Source: Spartobacteria bacterium
Lineage (GTDB): Bacteria; Verrucomicrobiota; Verrucomicrobiia; Chthoniobacterales; UBA10450
Direction of reading: 5' to 3'
Length of the DNA stretch: 15,925 nt
Assembly: GCA_021324035.1 (NCBI GenBank)
Contig: JAJPJU010000115.1
Span: 1-15,925 of the forward strand
In this document: positions 8,001-14,996 of the stretch, piece after piece
Layout of the letters: each line of letters begins with the position of its first letter
How positions within the stretch are numbered: position 1 is the stretch's first letter
The notes under the pieces: model-generated
Databases searched by the model: none
The model's input: only the letters and a program-made list of their open reading frames with translations
What the model was told of the DNA's origin: nothing
Position numbers and translations under genes: made by a program

Positions 8001-10001
8001 TCAATTGCAGCCACGGGTCTGGCCGACCTTAATTACAACCCTCCAAAGGTGCCGCCCCCACCAATTGGCATCAAAACCGACAATTCAGGGAACTCCGCGG
8101 TAGGAGTCGCTCAGTGGTACAACTCGCGCGCGCACGAGCTTGGACATAACTTTGGTTTTCCGCACACTTGCAACAACAAGGATTCCAGCGGGAAGTTCAC
8201 TGAAGGAGGATGCATACAAATCACGTCCAGCGATGGCACAGTGACCTTACCGGACGGAACTATCAGCTTGAAAAAAGCAGATTACGATCCCGACACTTAT
8301 TTCGGGTTCGACGCATATCGCGAGACGGTTACGGGCGTAGTTAATTCAAAGGGCTATTTAAATCACGGTCGGATTTACGGTCCAAACTCTCCCGATATGA
8401 TGAGTTACGGCCCCGCGGCATGGATATCAGGTTACAGCTACAAAAAGATATTCAATTCGTTGGTTCCGTTGACGGGTTCATCCAATTCACCTGCCGAACC
8501 AGGGCCAGAAAAGGTTAACGTATCAACTGGCAAGGTCTTCCTAATAAATGGCTCGGCGAATCTCTCAAGCGGCACGGGTCAGATCGGTTCCGTTTACACG
8601 ATCAACTTTGGCGGCTCAATCTCTCTACCGGCGCCGGGTGATTGGAACATCAGCATCAGAGCTGGTCGGGGAAGCGAGCTGGCAAACTACAGCTTTAATC
8701 CTACGCTCAGTTCCGAGGGCGGAGACATGGCTGGATTCTCCTTCGCGGTGCCGTGGACGGCCGGCGCGCAATCCATTGTGCTATTGCATAACGGCACCGT
8801 TATTGCCACTCGGCCGGGGTCAGCCCATCCGCCCGCCGTAACCGTCACGTTCCCCAATGGCGGTGAAAATCTGACCGGCCCATCAGCCACGTTCTCATGG
8901 ACAGCTAACGATCCGGATGGCGATTCGCTGACCTACGCCATTGATTACAGCATTGATAATGGCTCGACCTGGAAAACCCTCGCCATCGATTTGAATTCGA
9001 CGAGCTATCAAGTCGACCTCAACGCCTTGACTGGCAGCAACCAGGCCTTGATTCGCGTGACGGCAAGCGACGGCTTCAACTCTTCACAGGCACAATCGCA
9101 GGCGAGTTTCACGGTTCCGAAACATGGACCAAAAGCGGGGATAACCGCGCCGGACGCTGGCCACCTCTACGTCGGGGACCAGACCATTGTGTTCCGAGGT
9201 ATCGGTTTGGATATTGAAGACGGCATCTTAAGCGATTCCAGTCTGAGTTGGTCTTCGGACCTCGATGGCCCGCTGGGAACTGGCGGTGCGCTGTCGATCG
9301 ATGCTTCGACCCTACAGGAAGGCACCCATACGATTACACTAACGGCGACGGACAGCGATGGACAAACCGGCACGGCGACTGTTCCGATTGTGGTTGCTCG
9401 GACCCGGCCCGCTTTTCCCGCAACCTTGTCGATAGACTTGACGCAACTGTTCTTCAATGGCGATTCATCGGGTGGACAAGTTACCCCTCAAACTATCTCC
9501 ATTCGTAATAGCGGCGATGGCGACTTAAACTGGTCGGCGACGACTGATCAGGACTGGATTCATTTGAGTTCTTCGGAGGGGGACGCGCCATCCAACCTCG
9601 ACGTGACTGCGAATGCGACCGGACTGAGCGCCGGGCAACACATCGGTCATATAACTCTCACCGCCCCGGGCGCAGCGAACAGCCCACAGACGGTGACGGT
9701 CACCATCTCAGTAGCTCCTGCAACTCCTAGCCCTACTCCTACCCCTACACCTACTCTGACACCTATTCCTACTCCCACCGCTACACCTATTTCGACGCCT
9801 ACTCCGACCCCGTGTGGGCATAATTGCAATCCACGCTCGACGCCAACCCCGACTCCGCCAACGAGCGCCACACCTACTCCAACACCTCCGCTTCCTTCAC
9901 CCACGCCGACGCCAACCCCGACTCCGACCCCAACGCCTTCGCTTTCATCGCCTACCCCGACGCCGACTCCTACCCCAACGCCAATACACCGGTCTCATTG
10001 A
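5013..10001 (+). CDS. Giant secreted multidomain metzincin-type metalloprotease with Pro-Thr tail
   Basis: A 1662-residue exported protein. Order: signal peptide (1-28, MKSKS plus a hydrophobic core); LamG/concanavalin-like jelly roll (about 32-250); a second beta-rich domain (255-450); short Pro-Thr linker; eight-Cys module (463-507) of the CPAGFADCDGNPANGC type; second Pro-Thr linker; two tandem 108-residue repeats (528-635, 636-743); a region opening with LIGLEVTQGVQNL that leads into the protease core with zinc motif HELGHNFGFPH (H1041, E1042, H1045, H1051) and Met-turn DMMSYG (1128-1133); Ig/fibronectin-like domains (1273-1467); BACON-like domain (1468-1567); Pro-Thr tail with CGHNC (1568-1662). 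ATG 5013 is preferred over GTG 4941 because the signal peptide begins there. It probably degrades or binds extracellular protein or glycan; the substrate is unknown. It is divergent from the sigma/kinase pair. Confidence 0.88.
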   Translation: MKSKSLAPFSILVPIFAVLAFSGTAVQTPTSVPVAFYHAEGNGNDDTGQHNATVPVTDVTNPGLNYTSGKIGQAFNFTGLINLGGSLTGTYVDFSGDWMAFESFSLVMWIRDDATGASPQTTSAPVIAMLDNFNGTDWSITYDHVLGPVGQGNQYLYKSSDGVQIAFSTNPGTYQQLTITRDGSTRVTHIYTNGQLVGSATGSGDLFLDPSLVIGMRAGTNFNANTYWHGAIDEFRVYDHVITADEIAALQLDFDAVRDFFATTNGSNQVWQYGFTALDGSGFTGFSNPGSFTASSGGPMRSWHTLVNGAQMSDMGLAYNASGQDQIYNICTLQQPDVLGVFPGNDGRKTVVRWTAPTSGTYSIQGRFQNIDHSSSDVSIIQNGNIGSPLFSDEVDAPGTCQQTTVTKPFSLTTSVNAADTIDFRVGWGDNSEFSFDGTGLAATITQTTAGPSPTPTPTPLVCPAGFADCDGNPANGCEVNLNTDSQNCGACGISCPSGSHCQNGTCVPNPSPTPTPTPTPTTPPNSLPHIGSFSFNGPTAPGGSATFAVSTDAGLAVRIQSTTCTPASDPSCEGSWTDLPDGNGGHMHEDSPGNYSLTTTSYPIANGIYFRAISSKTGFSDGKSDAFGPYDLATLPHIASFSKLGPSKPGDSITFGVGTVAGLAVRIQSTTCTPASDPSCEGSWADLPDGNGGHLHEDSPGNYSLTTTSYPKANGIYFRALSSKTGYTDGRSDVQGPFDLVAPSVQLIGLEVTQGVQNLKNDTPLVAGRATFVRAYVKNVASSPGPVSATASLTARDTATGTVLGTIKNSNAGGKIKILPQSVGGPGPLRSNLDDSFYFELPNGTYLGQPDWTKAGTVEFTFTANEFAVQCNEPDGTPDCKTTVQFQKRRPFTFRLIPTSGTDSKGNQVYPSLADEFETLTEIVANFPISGLGSDGMTVTLDNQWSVSQEYCSLNGITALKNLAKGKRTKDLLNGPTEDFYFSLVPELVVAGGCSSIAATGLADLNYNPPKVPPPPIGIKTDNSGNSAVGVAQWYNSRAHELGHNFGFPHTCNNKDSSGKFTEGGCIQITSSDGTVTLPDGTISLKKADYDPDTYFGFDAYRETVTGVVNSKGYLNHGRIYGPNSPDMMSYGPAAWISGYSYKKIFNSLVPLTGSSNSPAEPGPEKVNVSTGKVFLINGSANLSSGTGQIGSVYTINFGGSISLPAPGDWNISIRAGRGSELANYSFNPTLSSEGGDMAGFSFAVPWTAGAQSIVLLHNGTVIATRPGSAHPPAVTVTFPNGGENLTGPSATFSWTANDPDGDSLTYAIDYSIDNGSTWKTLAIDLNSTSYQVDLNALTGSNQALIRVTASDGFNSSQAQSQASFTVPKHGPKAGITAPDAGHLYVGDQTIVFRGIGLDIEDGILSDSSLSWSSDLDGPLGTGGALSIDASTLQEGTHTITLTATDSDGQTGTATVPIVVARTRPAFPATLSIDLTQLFFNGDSSGGQVTPQTISIRNSGDGDLNWSATTDQDWIHLSSSEGDAPSNLDVTANATGLSAGQHIGHITLTAPGAANSPQTVTVTISVAPATPSPTPTPTPTLTPIPTPTATPISTPTPTPCGHNCNPRSTPTPTPPTSATPTPTPPLPSPTPTPTPTPTPTPSLSSPTPTPTPTPTPIHRSH
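6594..7241 (+). repeat. Tandem pair of 324-bp in-frame repeats
   Basis: Two copies (6594-6917 and 6918-7241), each encoding 108 residues from LPHI to DL. In the central 66 residues, from AGLAVRIQSTTC to SSKTG, only four positions differ between the copies, while the first 26 residues are more divergent. The DNA of the core is also very similar, which points to recent duplication or ongoing gene conversion. Each copy has two Cys (TTCTPASDPSCEG) that could form a disulfide loop. Confidence 0.88.
9714..9998 (+). repeat. Low-complexity Pro-Thr coding repeat (C-terminal tail)
   Basis: About 95 codons, mostly Pro alternating with Thr or Ser, giving a loose 6-base period (CCN ACN). It is interrupted by one CGHNCNPRS block (about residues 1601-1609). 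The 6-base unit means slippage would change tail length without breaking the frame. Such tails usually act as extended, cell-wall-spanning or O-glycosylated stalks; that role is inferred. Confidence 0.85.
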
Positions 10002-10093
10002 CCTGACTCAAGGGCGCCCTGATTCAAGATTTCCGGGTTGCTTCGATTTCGCTTTTGGTTAGCGAGACTTGGCGCGCCGGCTAAGTTTGGGCC

Positions 10094-10510
10094 ATGCAGG
10101 TGCTTCACGACCGGCTGGCCATTTCAACAAAGGGAAAAGGGACTTGCGAAATTACCGATGACATCCAGAGCAAGATCGACAAATCTGGCGTCCGCGACGG
10201 AACGGTCACCGTTTTCGTTCAGCACACGAGTTGCAGTCTGACGATGATGGAAAACGCGGCGCCGGCGGCGCGGCGCGACGTTGAAAGATTCTTCGAGGAG
10301 TTGGTGCCCGAAGACGCCGATTACGAGCACGATGACGAAGGCCCGGATGACATGCCTTCACACATTCGAATGGTCCTCACCCGCACGAGTGAAACGATTC
10401 CAATCGTCGACGGCAAACTTCAGCTGGGCACCTGGCAGGGAATTTTCCTGTTCGAGCACCGGCTCGCACCGCATCGGCGCCAGGTTCATCTAACAATCAT
10501 CGGCGAGTAA
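10094..10510 (+). CDS. yjbQ: YjbQ/UPF0047 family protein (secondary thiamine-phosphate synthase type)
   Basis: A 138-residue cytoplasmic protein of the compact UPF0047 fold. The family marks are clear: VFVQHTSCSLTMMEN (about 40-54), the acidic EDADYEHDDEGPDDMPSH region (about 73-90), SETIPIVDGKLQLGTWQGIF (about 99-118) and FEHR. The conserved His residues in HTS, PSH and FEHR are all present and probably form the metal or substrate site. Some members rescue thiamine-phosphate synthase mutants, hence the name, but the physiological role is unsettled. ATG 10094 gives the usual length; the upstream ribosome site is poor. It ends one base before the convergent serine hydrolase gene. It is not obviously linked to the protease upstream, from which it is 92 bases away. 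Confidence 0.93.
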   Translation: MQVLHDRLAISTKGKGTCEITDDIQSKIDKSGVRDGTVTVFVQHTSCSLTMMENAAPAARRDVERFFEELVPEDADYEHDDEGPDDMPSHIRMVLTRTSETIPIVDGKLQLGTWQGIFLFEHRLAPHRRQVHLTIIGE

Positions 10511-10511
10511 G

Positions 10512-11642
10512 TCAGGCGTAGACAGCTTCAACCAGTCGCAACGATTTCAAGTTCAGCAATACCGACTGCTCCATTTGGTTAATCACGTAGACGAAACTGA
10601 TTTTGTTCTCAGGATCGGCGAAGGCATGACTGCCGCCCGCGCCTGGATGTCCAAACGCGGTTGTCGATCCCGCGAAGATCTTCTTTGCGGATCCGCTCGC
10701 CTCTTTCATGAAACCGGCGGAGTAGGCCGTCGGTATTTTGAAAATACGATCCATGCCATCGGTCCAAGTCGTCGTCATCCATCGAAATGTTCGCTGGACG
10801 AAAAATGGTGCGCCACCGCTCGCGAGGATCGAATAAAATTTGCCTAACGACTTCGCGCTGGCGATTCCGCCAAAGGAAACGAACGAGCGTGCGCGATTCT
10901 CCGGCTCGTTCATGTCGCTGACGGCGTTCAGACCGGACGGGGAATTGAAAGCTCGCCGGGCCAGCGTTCCCGGTGTGACCAGATCGCGGTAGAACTGTTG
11001 CGGCTCAGGGGCCTTGCCGACTTTGGCCGCATACATGGTGGCGACGCGATGATTTTCGAATTCGGGCAAACCGATCCAGATATCGAGCCCGAGCGGCTCG
11101 GCGAACGTCTTGCGCCAGTATTCCGAGATGGTCGCGCCTGCGATCCGCCTAACGAGTTCGTCGATCAAAAACCCGAACGTGCGCGCGTGATAGCCGTGTC
11201 CTTCGCCAGGCTGCCAGTTCGGTTTCTGCTCTTCCAGCGCATCGATCACGGCCGGGTAATCGCGAATGTCGACGTGCCGATCGAGCGCGGCCAAGCCGGC
11301 CTGATGTGACAACAATTGCGCGAGGGTGATTTGGTCTTTGCCTGCCTGCGCGAATTCCGGCCAGAACTCAGCCACCCGGCGTTCCAGGTTGATCTCGTGT
11401 TCCTGCAGAACGTGCAACAGACATGCAGAGCCGAGCGCTTTTGTCGCCGACCAGATCAACACAATCGTATCCTCGGTCCATGGTTTCTCGCGCCCTGCGT
11501 CCCTGAATCCGCCGTGAAGATCAAGAACCGGTTGCCCGTGTTGCCAAACCGAAACCGCCGCGCCGAGTTCGCCAAAATTTTCGAAATTTTCCCGGAATAA
11601 CGGCTCAAGCCGCGCGCGCAATTCGTCGGAATTCAGTTGCAT
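10512..11642 (-). CDS. Serine hydrolase of the class C beta-lactamase/EstB-like family
   Basis: A 376-residue hydrolase with the penicillin-binding fold. The nucleophile motif SATK is at 65-68 (in IWSATKALGSACL). The second motif position reads YHA at 151-153 (GEGHGYHARTFGFL), the pattern of esterase-type members rather than the YxN of true beta-lactamases. The C-terminal FGHPGAGGSHAFADP supplies the HxG-like third motif. I see no signal peptide, so a cytoplasmic esterase or amidase is more likely than a beta-lactamase; the substrate cannot be told from sequence. ATG 11642 fits the family N-terminus. The gene is convergent with yjbQ and separated upstream from the TPR gene by a hairpin repeat, so it may have its own promoter. 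Confidence 0.9.
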   Translation of the reverse strand: MQLNSDELRARLEPLFRENFENFGELGAAVSVWQHGQPVLDLHGGFRDAGREKPWTEDTIVLIWSATKALGSACLLHVLQEHEINLERRVAEFWPEFAQAGKDQITLAQLLSHQAGLAALDRHVDIRDYPAVIDALEEQKPNWQPGEGHGYHARTFGFLIDELVRRIAGATISEYWRKTFAEPLGLDIWIGLPEFENHRVATMYAAKVGKAPEPQQFYRDLVTPGTLARRAFNSPSGLNAVSDMNEPENRARSFVSFGGIASAKSLGKFYSILASGGAPFFVQRTFRWMTTTWTDGMDRIFKIPTAYSAGFMKEASGSAKKIFAGSTTAFGHPGAGGSHAFADPENKISFVYVINQMEQSVLLNLKSLRLVEAVYA

Positions 11643-11644
11643 CG

Positions 11645-11712
11645 TTTAGGTGGAACGCGACCTCGAGGCGCGTTGAGATTAAATCGCGCCCGGAGAGCGC
11701 GATCCACCTAAA
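11645..11712. repeat. Imperfect inverted repeat (REP/MITE-like)
   Basis: The outer arms TTTAGGTGGA (11645-11654) and TCCACCTAAA (11703-11712) are exact reverse complements. Similarity continues inward (ACGCGACCTC against the complement of GAGAGCGCGA, and GGCGCG against CGCGCC), giving roughly 28-base arms around a short AT-rich loop (GTTGAGATTAAAT). There is no T-tract, so it is not a standard terminator. The right arm supplies the stop codon of the TPR gene. Confidence 0.7.
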
Positions 11713-12175
11713 TTAATTCCCGGACCGACTGAAGGTCAGGATCCTTTTTCGCGATGTCGCGGAACGACGGATCCATTTTGAAACTGGTGAGCAGATGCAC
11801 CTGGGCCGACTTGGAATTGCCGAGGAGAGCATCGTAGCAGCCCATATTATAATAATAGATGGGCTCGCGCAGCAGAGCGACGGGCCCCTTGAGGAGAAGT
11901 TTCTTGGCCTGGAGGGTTTTGCCCAGCTCGTGCAAACAGAAACCAGCGTGAAGAAATCCGGCGGTGCATTGGGGAGCAGCCCGGCACAGCCTTCGGCTAA
12001 CGATTAGCGCGCGGGCCCACTTTTTTTCCCGCATCAAATGATGAAGGCGTAACTGCAAGGCCTCAGGCTGACTTTGCTCCGCCTTTTCCAGGGCGTTCAG
12101 CTCGGCAATGGATTCGCGGTTCATGCCCAGTTCGGCATAGCCGGCCGCAGCCCGAAGTCGCCATTCGTAGTCCAC
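11708..12175 (-). CDS. Small TPR-repeat protein, function unknown
   Basis: A 155-residue, helix-rich protein made of TPR-like hairpins. Examples are AAAGYAELGMNRESIAELNAL (about 9-29), a unit around AGFLHAGFCLHELGKTLQAK (about 72-91) and YYYNMGCYDALLGNSKSAQV (about 107-126). There is no signal peptide or catalytic motif. The chosen start is GTG 12175, with a weak purine stretch (TTAGAG) upstream. The C-terminus ends on a TAG lying inside the arm of an inverted repeat, so the last residues may have been altered by insertion of that repeat. It follows pepF on the same strand after an 83-base gap that contains a short hairpin. A scaffold or protein-binding role is plausible, but I cannot name a partner. 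Confidence 0.75.
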   Translation of the reverse strand: MDYEWRLRAAAGYAELGMNRESIAELNALEKAEQSQPEALQLRLHHLMREKKWARALIVSRRLCRAAPQCTAGFLHAGFCLHELGKTLQAKKLLLKGPVALLREPIYYYNMGCYDALLGNSKSAQVHLLTSFKMDPSFRDIAKKDPDLQSVRELI

Positions 12176-12210
12176 GAAAGGCTCTAAGCAGGGAGCTTGC
12201 CAAGAGGGTA

Positions 12211-12232
12211 GCGCCGGCTCGCCGAGCGGGCC
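12211..12232. repeat. Short GC-rich palindrome between pepF and the TPR gene
   Basis: GCTCG-C-CGAGC (12217-12227) forms a small hairpin that can be extended by GCC/GGC beyond one mismatch. There is no T-run, so at best it is a weak terminator or a palindromic repeat unit; copies elsewhere in the genome would decide. Confidence 0.35.
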
Positions 12233-12258
12233 TGGCGATCGAGGTCATTCGCCTCGGG

Positions 12259-14052
12259 CTAGAGAAGCAACCCTTCCAGCTCGCCGATACGCCGGTCGAA
12301 CAGCCGCAACGTGCTCTCGATTGGCGCTGCGATGGTCATGTCGACCCCGGCCGCTTTGAGCGTTTCCAGGGGAAATTTTGAACCACCGGATTTCAAGAAG
12401 CCAACATAGGCATCGACCGCACCGGGCTCGTTTCGCAAAACTTTTTCCGACAGCGCGACGGCTGCCGAAATTCCAGTGGCATACTTGTAAACGTAGAATG
12501 CACCGTAAAAATGCGGAATTCGCAGGCACTCCAGATCGAGTTGCGGATCGAGCACAAAATTTTCCGCGAAGTATGCCGCCAGCAATTTGTGATATTCGGA
12601 TTTGAACACATCCAGAGTGAGCGCGGCCCCACTTTCTTCAATCTCGTGGACGACTTTTTCAAACTCGGCAAACATGGTCTGCCGAAAGAGCGTGCCGCGA
12701 ATGTCGTCGATCTGGCGATTGATGATATAAGCGCGCATTTTCGGATCGCGCGTTTGCTCGAGCAGATAGTGGGTTAACAGTTCTTCGTTAAACGTCGATG
12801 CGACTTCAGCCAGAAAGATTGGATAATCGTAATCCTGATATTTCTGCGATTTTTGCGAGAACCAGGTATGCATCGAGTGACCGGCTTCGTGGGCCAGGGT
12901 GTAAAGATCGGCGAAAACATCCTCTTTATAGTTCATCAGAATGTAGGGAGGCGCGCCGTAGCTCCCTGACGAGAATGCTCCGCTGCGTTTACCTTTAGTT
13001 TCGTAACGATCACACCAGCGGCCGCGCAAACCGTCATGAAGAACCTCCGCGTATTCTTTCCCAAGCGGTTCGAACGCCGCGACAACCTTGTCGATCGCTT
13101 CATCGAACGAAATATGCGATTCGATTTCGGATACCAAGGGCACATAGGTGTCATAGTGATGCAGTTCGTTCAATTTCAGAACGCGTCTGCGCAATTCAAA
13201 GTATCGAAAGAGGGGCGTGAAATTCGTCCGCACGGATTTAATCAGGTTCTGGTAAACCGAAACCGGCACATCGTCGGGAAACAACGCCGCTTCGAGAGAC
13301 GATGAATAATTTCTCGCCCGGGCCCGGAACGCGTCGGCCTTGACCGAATACGCGAGCGAACTGGCCAGGGTGTACTGATGGTCCTGGAACTCAGTGTAAA
13401 ACTGTTCGAAGGCGCGTTTGCGCAAGCCGGCATCACGTTTGATGAGAAACGAACTAAACGAACTTTGGGTGAGCGGTTTTTCGCGGCCGGTCTCGTCCGC
13501 GAGCACGCCGAATTTCATGTCGACATCGGTCAACTGCGAGAACGTGTCGTCGTAGCCGTTGAGCGCCGCTGCGCCGAGCGCCAAAATCCGCTCCTCAGGT
13601 TCGGAAAGGACGTGCGGTTTCAGGCGTCGGATCTTGTGCAACCGGATTCGCCATTCCGCGAGTGCTGGGTCGGACACGAACTTTGCAAACGCCGCATCGT
13701 CGATCGACTGAATTTCGGGAACGACGAACGCGAATGCTTCGCCGATGTGCGTGAGCAGATTTTGGATTTGACCGACACGCGCCAGATATTCGGTATTCGC
13801 GCTGTCCTCGGCCGACTGGAGTGACGCGAAGTGATAGAGTCGCTCGATTTTTAGATCGAGCGCCTTTTCAAATTCCAGACAGTCCGCCAGATTTTTCGCA
13901 GACTGACCGAGCTTGCCTTTCCATTCCTTGATCCGCGGATAGGTGGCCTGGACCCAGGCAAAATCTTCCTGCCATTTCCCAACATTGGAGAAAAGATGGG
14001 TGAGATCCCATTTGTCGGAATCAGGAATATCAGCGCGAGTTGGAGTATCCAC
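12259..14052 (-). CDS. pepF: Oligoendopeptidase F, M3 family zinc peptidase
   Basis: Cytoplasmic zinc endopeptidase that cuts short peptides. The frame from GTG 14076 gives 605 residues, the family's usual size, with the N-terminal WDLTHLF motif typical of PepF. In that numbering the catalytic motif HEAGHSMH starts at H396 (H396, E397, H400) and the third zinc ligand E424 is in AEVASTFNEE. The later blocks GAFYVYKYATGISAAVALSE and FLKSGGS are also conserved. I favour GTG 14052 (residue 9) as the start because GAGAG lies about six to ten bases upstream, whereas GTG 14076 has no ribosome site and touches a hairpin repeat; 14076 remains possible. Upstream on the same strand is the uracil-DNA glycosylase gene, but the hairpin between them may separate expression. 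No sign of export. Confidence 0.94.
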   Translation of the reverse strand: MDTPTRADIPDSDKWDLTHLFSNVGKWQEDFAWVQATYPRIKEWKGKLGQSAKNLADCLEFEKALDLKIERLYHFASLQSAEDSANTEYLARVGQIQNLLTHIGEAFAFVVPEIQSIDDAAFAKFVSDPALAEWRIRLHKIRRLKPHVLSEPEERILALGAAALNGYDDTFSQLTDVDMKFGVLADETGREKPLTQSSFSSFLIKRDAGLRKRAFEQFYTEFQDHQYTLASSLAYSVKADAFRARARNYSSSLEAALFPDDVPVSVYQNLIKSVRTNFTPLFRYFELRRRVLKLNELHHYDTYVPLVSEIESHISFDEAIDKVVAAFEPLGKEYAEVLHDGLRGRWCDRYETKGKRSGAFSSGSYGAPPYILMNYKEDVFADLYTLAHEAGHSMHTWFSQKSQKYQDYDYPIFLAEVASTFNEELLTHYLLEQTRDPKMRAYIINRQIDDIRGTLFRQTMFAEFEKVVHEIEESGAALTLDVFKSEYHKLLAAYFAENFVLDPQLDLECLRIPHFYGAFYVYKYATGISAAVALSEKVLRNEPGAVDAYVGFLKSGGSKFPLETLKAAGVDMTIAAPIESTLRLFDRRIGELEGLLL

Positions 14053-14071
14053 GACAGACTCTCGCACGAAG

Positions 14072-14124
14072 TCCACAAAGGACGCAAAGGAACACCACGA
14101 TTTTAACTTCGTGGCCTTTGTGTG
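14072..14124. repeat. Hairpin repeat rich in CACAAAGG units
   Basis: CCACGA (14095-14100) pairs with TCGTGG (14109-14114), and beyond a four-base bulge CAAAGG (14085-14090) pairs with CCTTTG (14115-14120). The left arm carries three related 9-mers (CACAAAGGA, CGCAAAGGA, ACACCACGA). The element supplies the last codons and TAA of the uracil-DNA glycosylase gene and touches the upstream candidate start of pepF. It looks like a dispersed palindromic repeat; it could also act as a bidirectional stop signal. Confidence 0.6.
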
Positions 14125-14735
14125 AGGGCTCTAATTGCAGAATGGTGGGCGATTTTGCGCATTGCTTGTTCCAGTAGCTCTTTGCCCGGCGGAATCTTGT
14201 GCCAGGGCGATGCGCCGGACGGATGTGGCAGCGGAATGAGATCGAAACCGTGCCCGGCCCGGCGAACGCGAAATTTTTTCCCGATCACATGCTCTAACTT
14301 TTCGCATTCGATAAATTGGATAACCGCCAGGCGGCCCACCGGAATAATCAGGCGCGGTTTAAGGATTTCGATTTCTTCAGTCATCCAGGGCGCGCAATTA
14401 CGAATTTCATCCGGCGCCGGAACCCGATCGGTTCCTCCCGCCGCTTTTCCCGGGAAGCACCGGCAAACCGCCGCGAAATAAATTTTCGAGCGGACGGTGG
14501 CCTCGTTCATTCCGCAAAACGTTTCGAACCAGCGAAACAGCGTTTGACCGGCGGTGTGGGCAAATGGCCGTTTCAATGTCGGTTCACGCGGACCGGGCGC
14601 CTGGCCGATGATTATCACATCGCTGACAATCGGACCGCCTGAAACCGGCGTGGATTTCATTCGTGGACAGCGCCGGCATCTTCGTAACCGCGAAATATGC
14701 CGGGCAAGGTCGCGGTCTTTGATGGACGCCGGCAT
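14103..14735 (-). CDS. Uracil-DNA glycosylase, iron-sulfur family (4/5-like)
   Basis: Base-excision repair enzyme that removes uracil from DNA. Of the 210 residues, the recognisable parts are CRRC (C20, C23) with later Cys in VCRCF (C91, C93) and RNCAPW (C114), able to hold a 4Fe-4S cluster; motif A GQAPGPREPTLKRPFAHTAG (44-63); IIPVGRLA (130-137); and motif B HPSGASPW (171-178). Motif A differs from the common GEAPGxxED form, placing it in a divergent subfamily. ATG 14735 overlaps the upstream DUF2905 stop as TGATG, which implies translational coupling. The final residues (about TQRPRS) and TAA come from a hairpin repeat, so the native C-terminus may once have been different. Family assignment is firm; subfamily less so. 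Confidence 0.9.
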   Translation of the reverse strand: MPASIKDRDLARHISRLRRCRRCPRMKSTPVSGGPIVSDVIIIGQAPGPREPTLKRPFAHTAGQTLFRWFETFCGMNEATVRSKIYFAAVCRCFPGKAAGGTDRVPAPDEIRNCAPWMTEEIEILKPRLIIPVGRLAVIQFIECEKLEHVIGKKFRVRRAGHGFDLIPLPHPSGASPWHKIPPGKELLEQAMRKIAHHSAIRALTQRPRS

Positions 14736-14947
14736 CAGCGTCGGAAAATCGAGAAGAGCAGACTGAGCACAATGCTAATGATGATGCAGGTAACGATCGG
14801 AAAATAAAACGCGCCGTGTTCGCGTTCGATTCGCACGTCCCCGGGCAGACGCCCGAGCCATTTCGGAGCGAATCCGCTCCACAAAATGAAGCCGAGCACC
14901 ACGGCAATCACGCCGATCACCACCAGAAATTTCCCGAGATCATGCAC
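14735..14947 (-). CDS. DUF2905 small membrane protein
   Basis: A 70-residue protein with two membrane helices: about residues 7-26 (LVVIGVIAVVLGFILWSGF) and 49-66 (FPIVTCIIISIVLSLLFS). Between them is the family signature LGRLPGDVRIERE (about 31-43), followed by an FYFP block. Function is unknown across the family. GTG 14947 gives the standard N-terminus HDLGKFLVVIG. The stop overlaps the next ATG by one base (TGATG), so it is the first gene of at least a two-gene operon with the uracil-DNA glycosylase. It is divergent from dnaJ with 49 bases between them. Confidence 0.9.
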   Translation of the reverse strand: MHDLGKFLVVIGVIAVVLGFILWSGFAPKWLGRLPGDVRIEREHGAFYFPIVTCIIISIVLSLLFSIFRR

Positions 14948-14996
14948 GATTCGATAAGGTTGCGCCGATCCTCAGGAGGCACAAGGTTGAGGTTCG
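14948..14996. promoter_or_regulatory. Divergent gap with ribosome site of the DnaJ-like gene
   Basis: The 49 bases between the DUF2905 and DnaJ starts must hold at least part of both promoters. GAGG (14989-14992) lies four bases before ATG 14997 and is the likely ribosome site; an AGGAGG at 14973-14978 is too far upstream to serve that start. No clear -10/-35 pair. Confidence 0.4.

Noticed and set aside
10011..10020. AGGGCGCCCT palindrome after the protease gene as a terminator
   Set aside because: It has no loop and no T-tract, and a 10-base palindrome of this composition is not rare.
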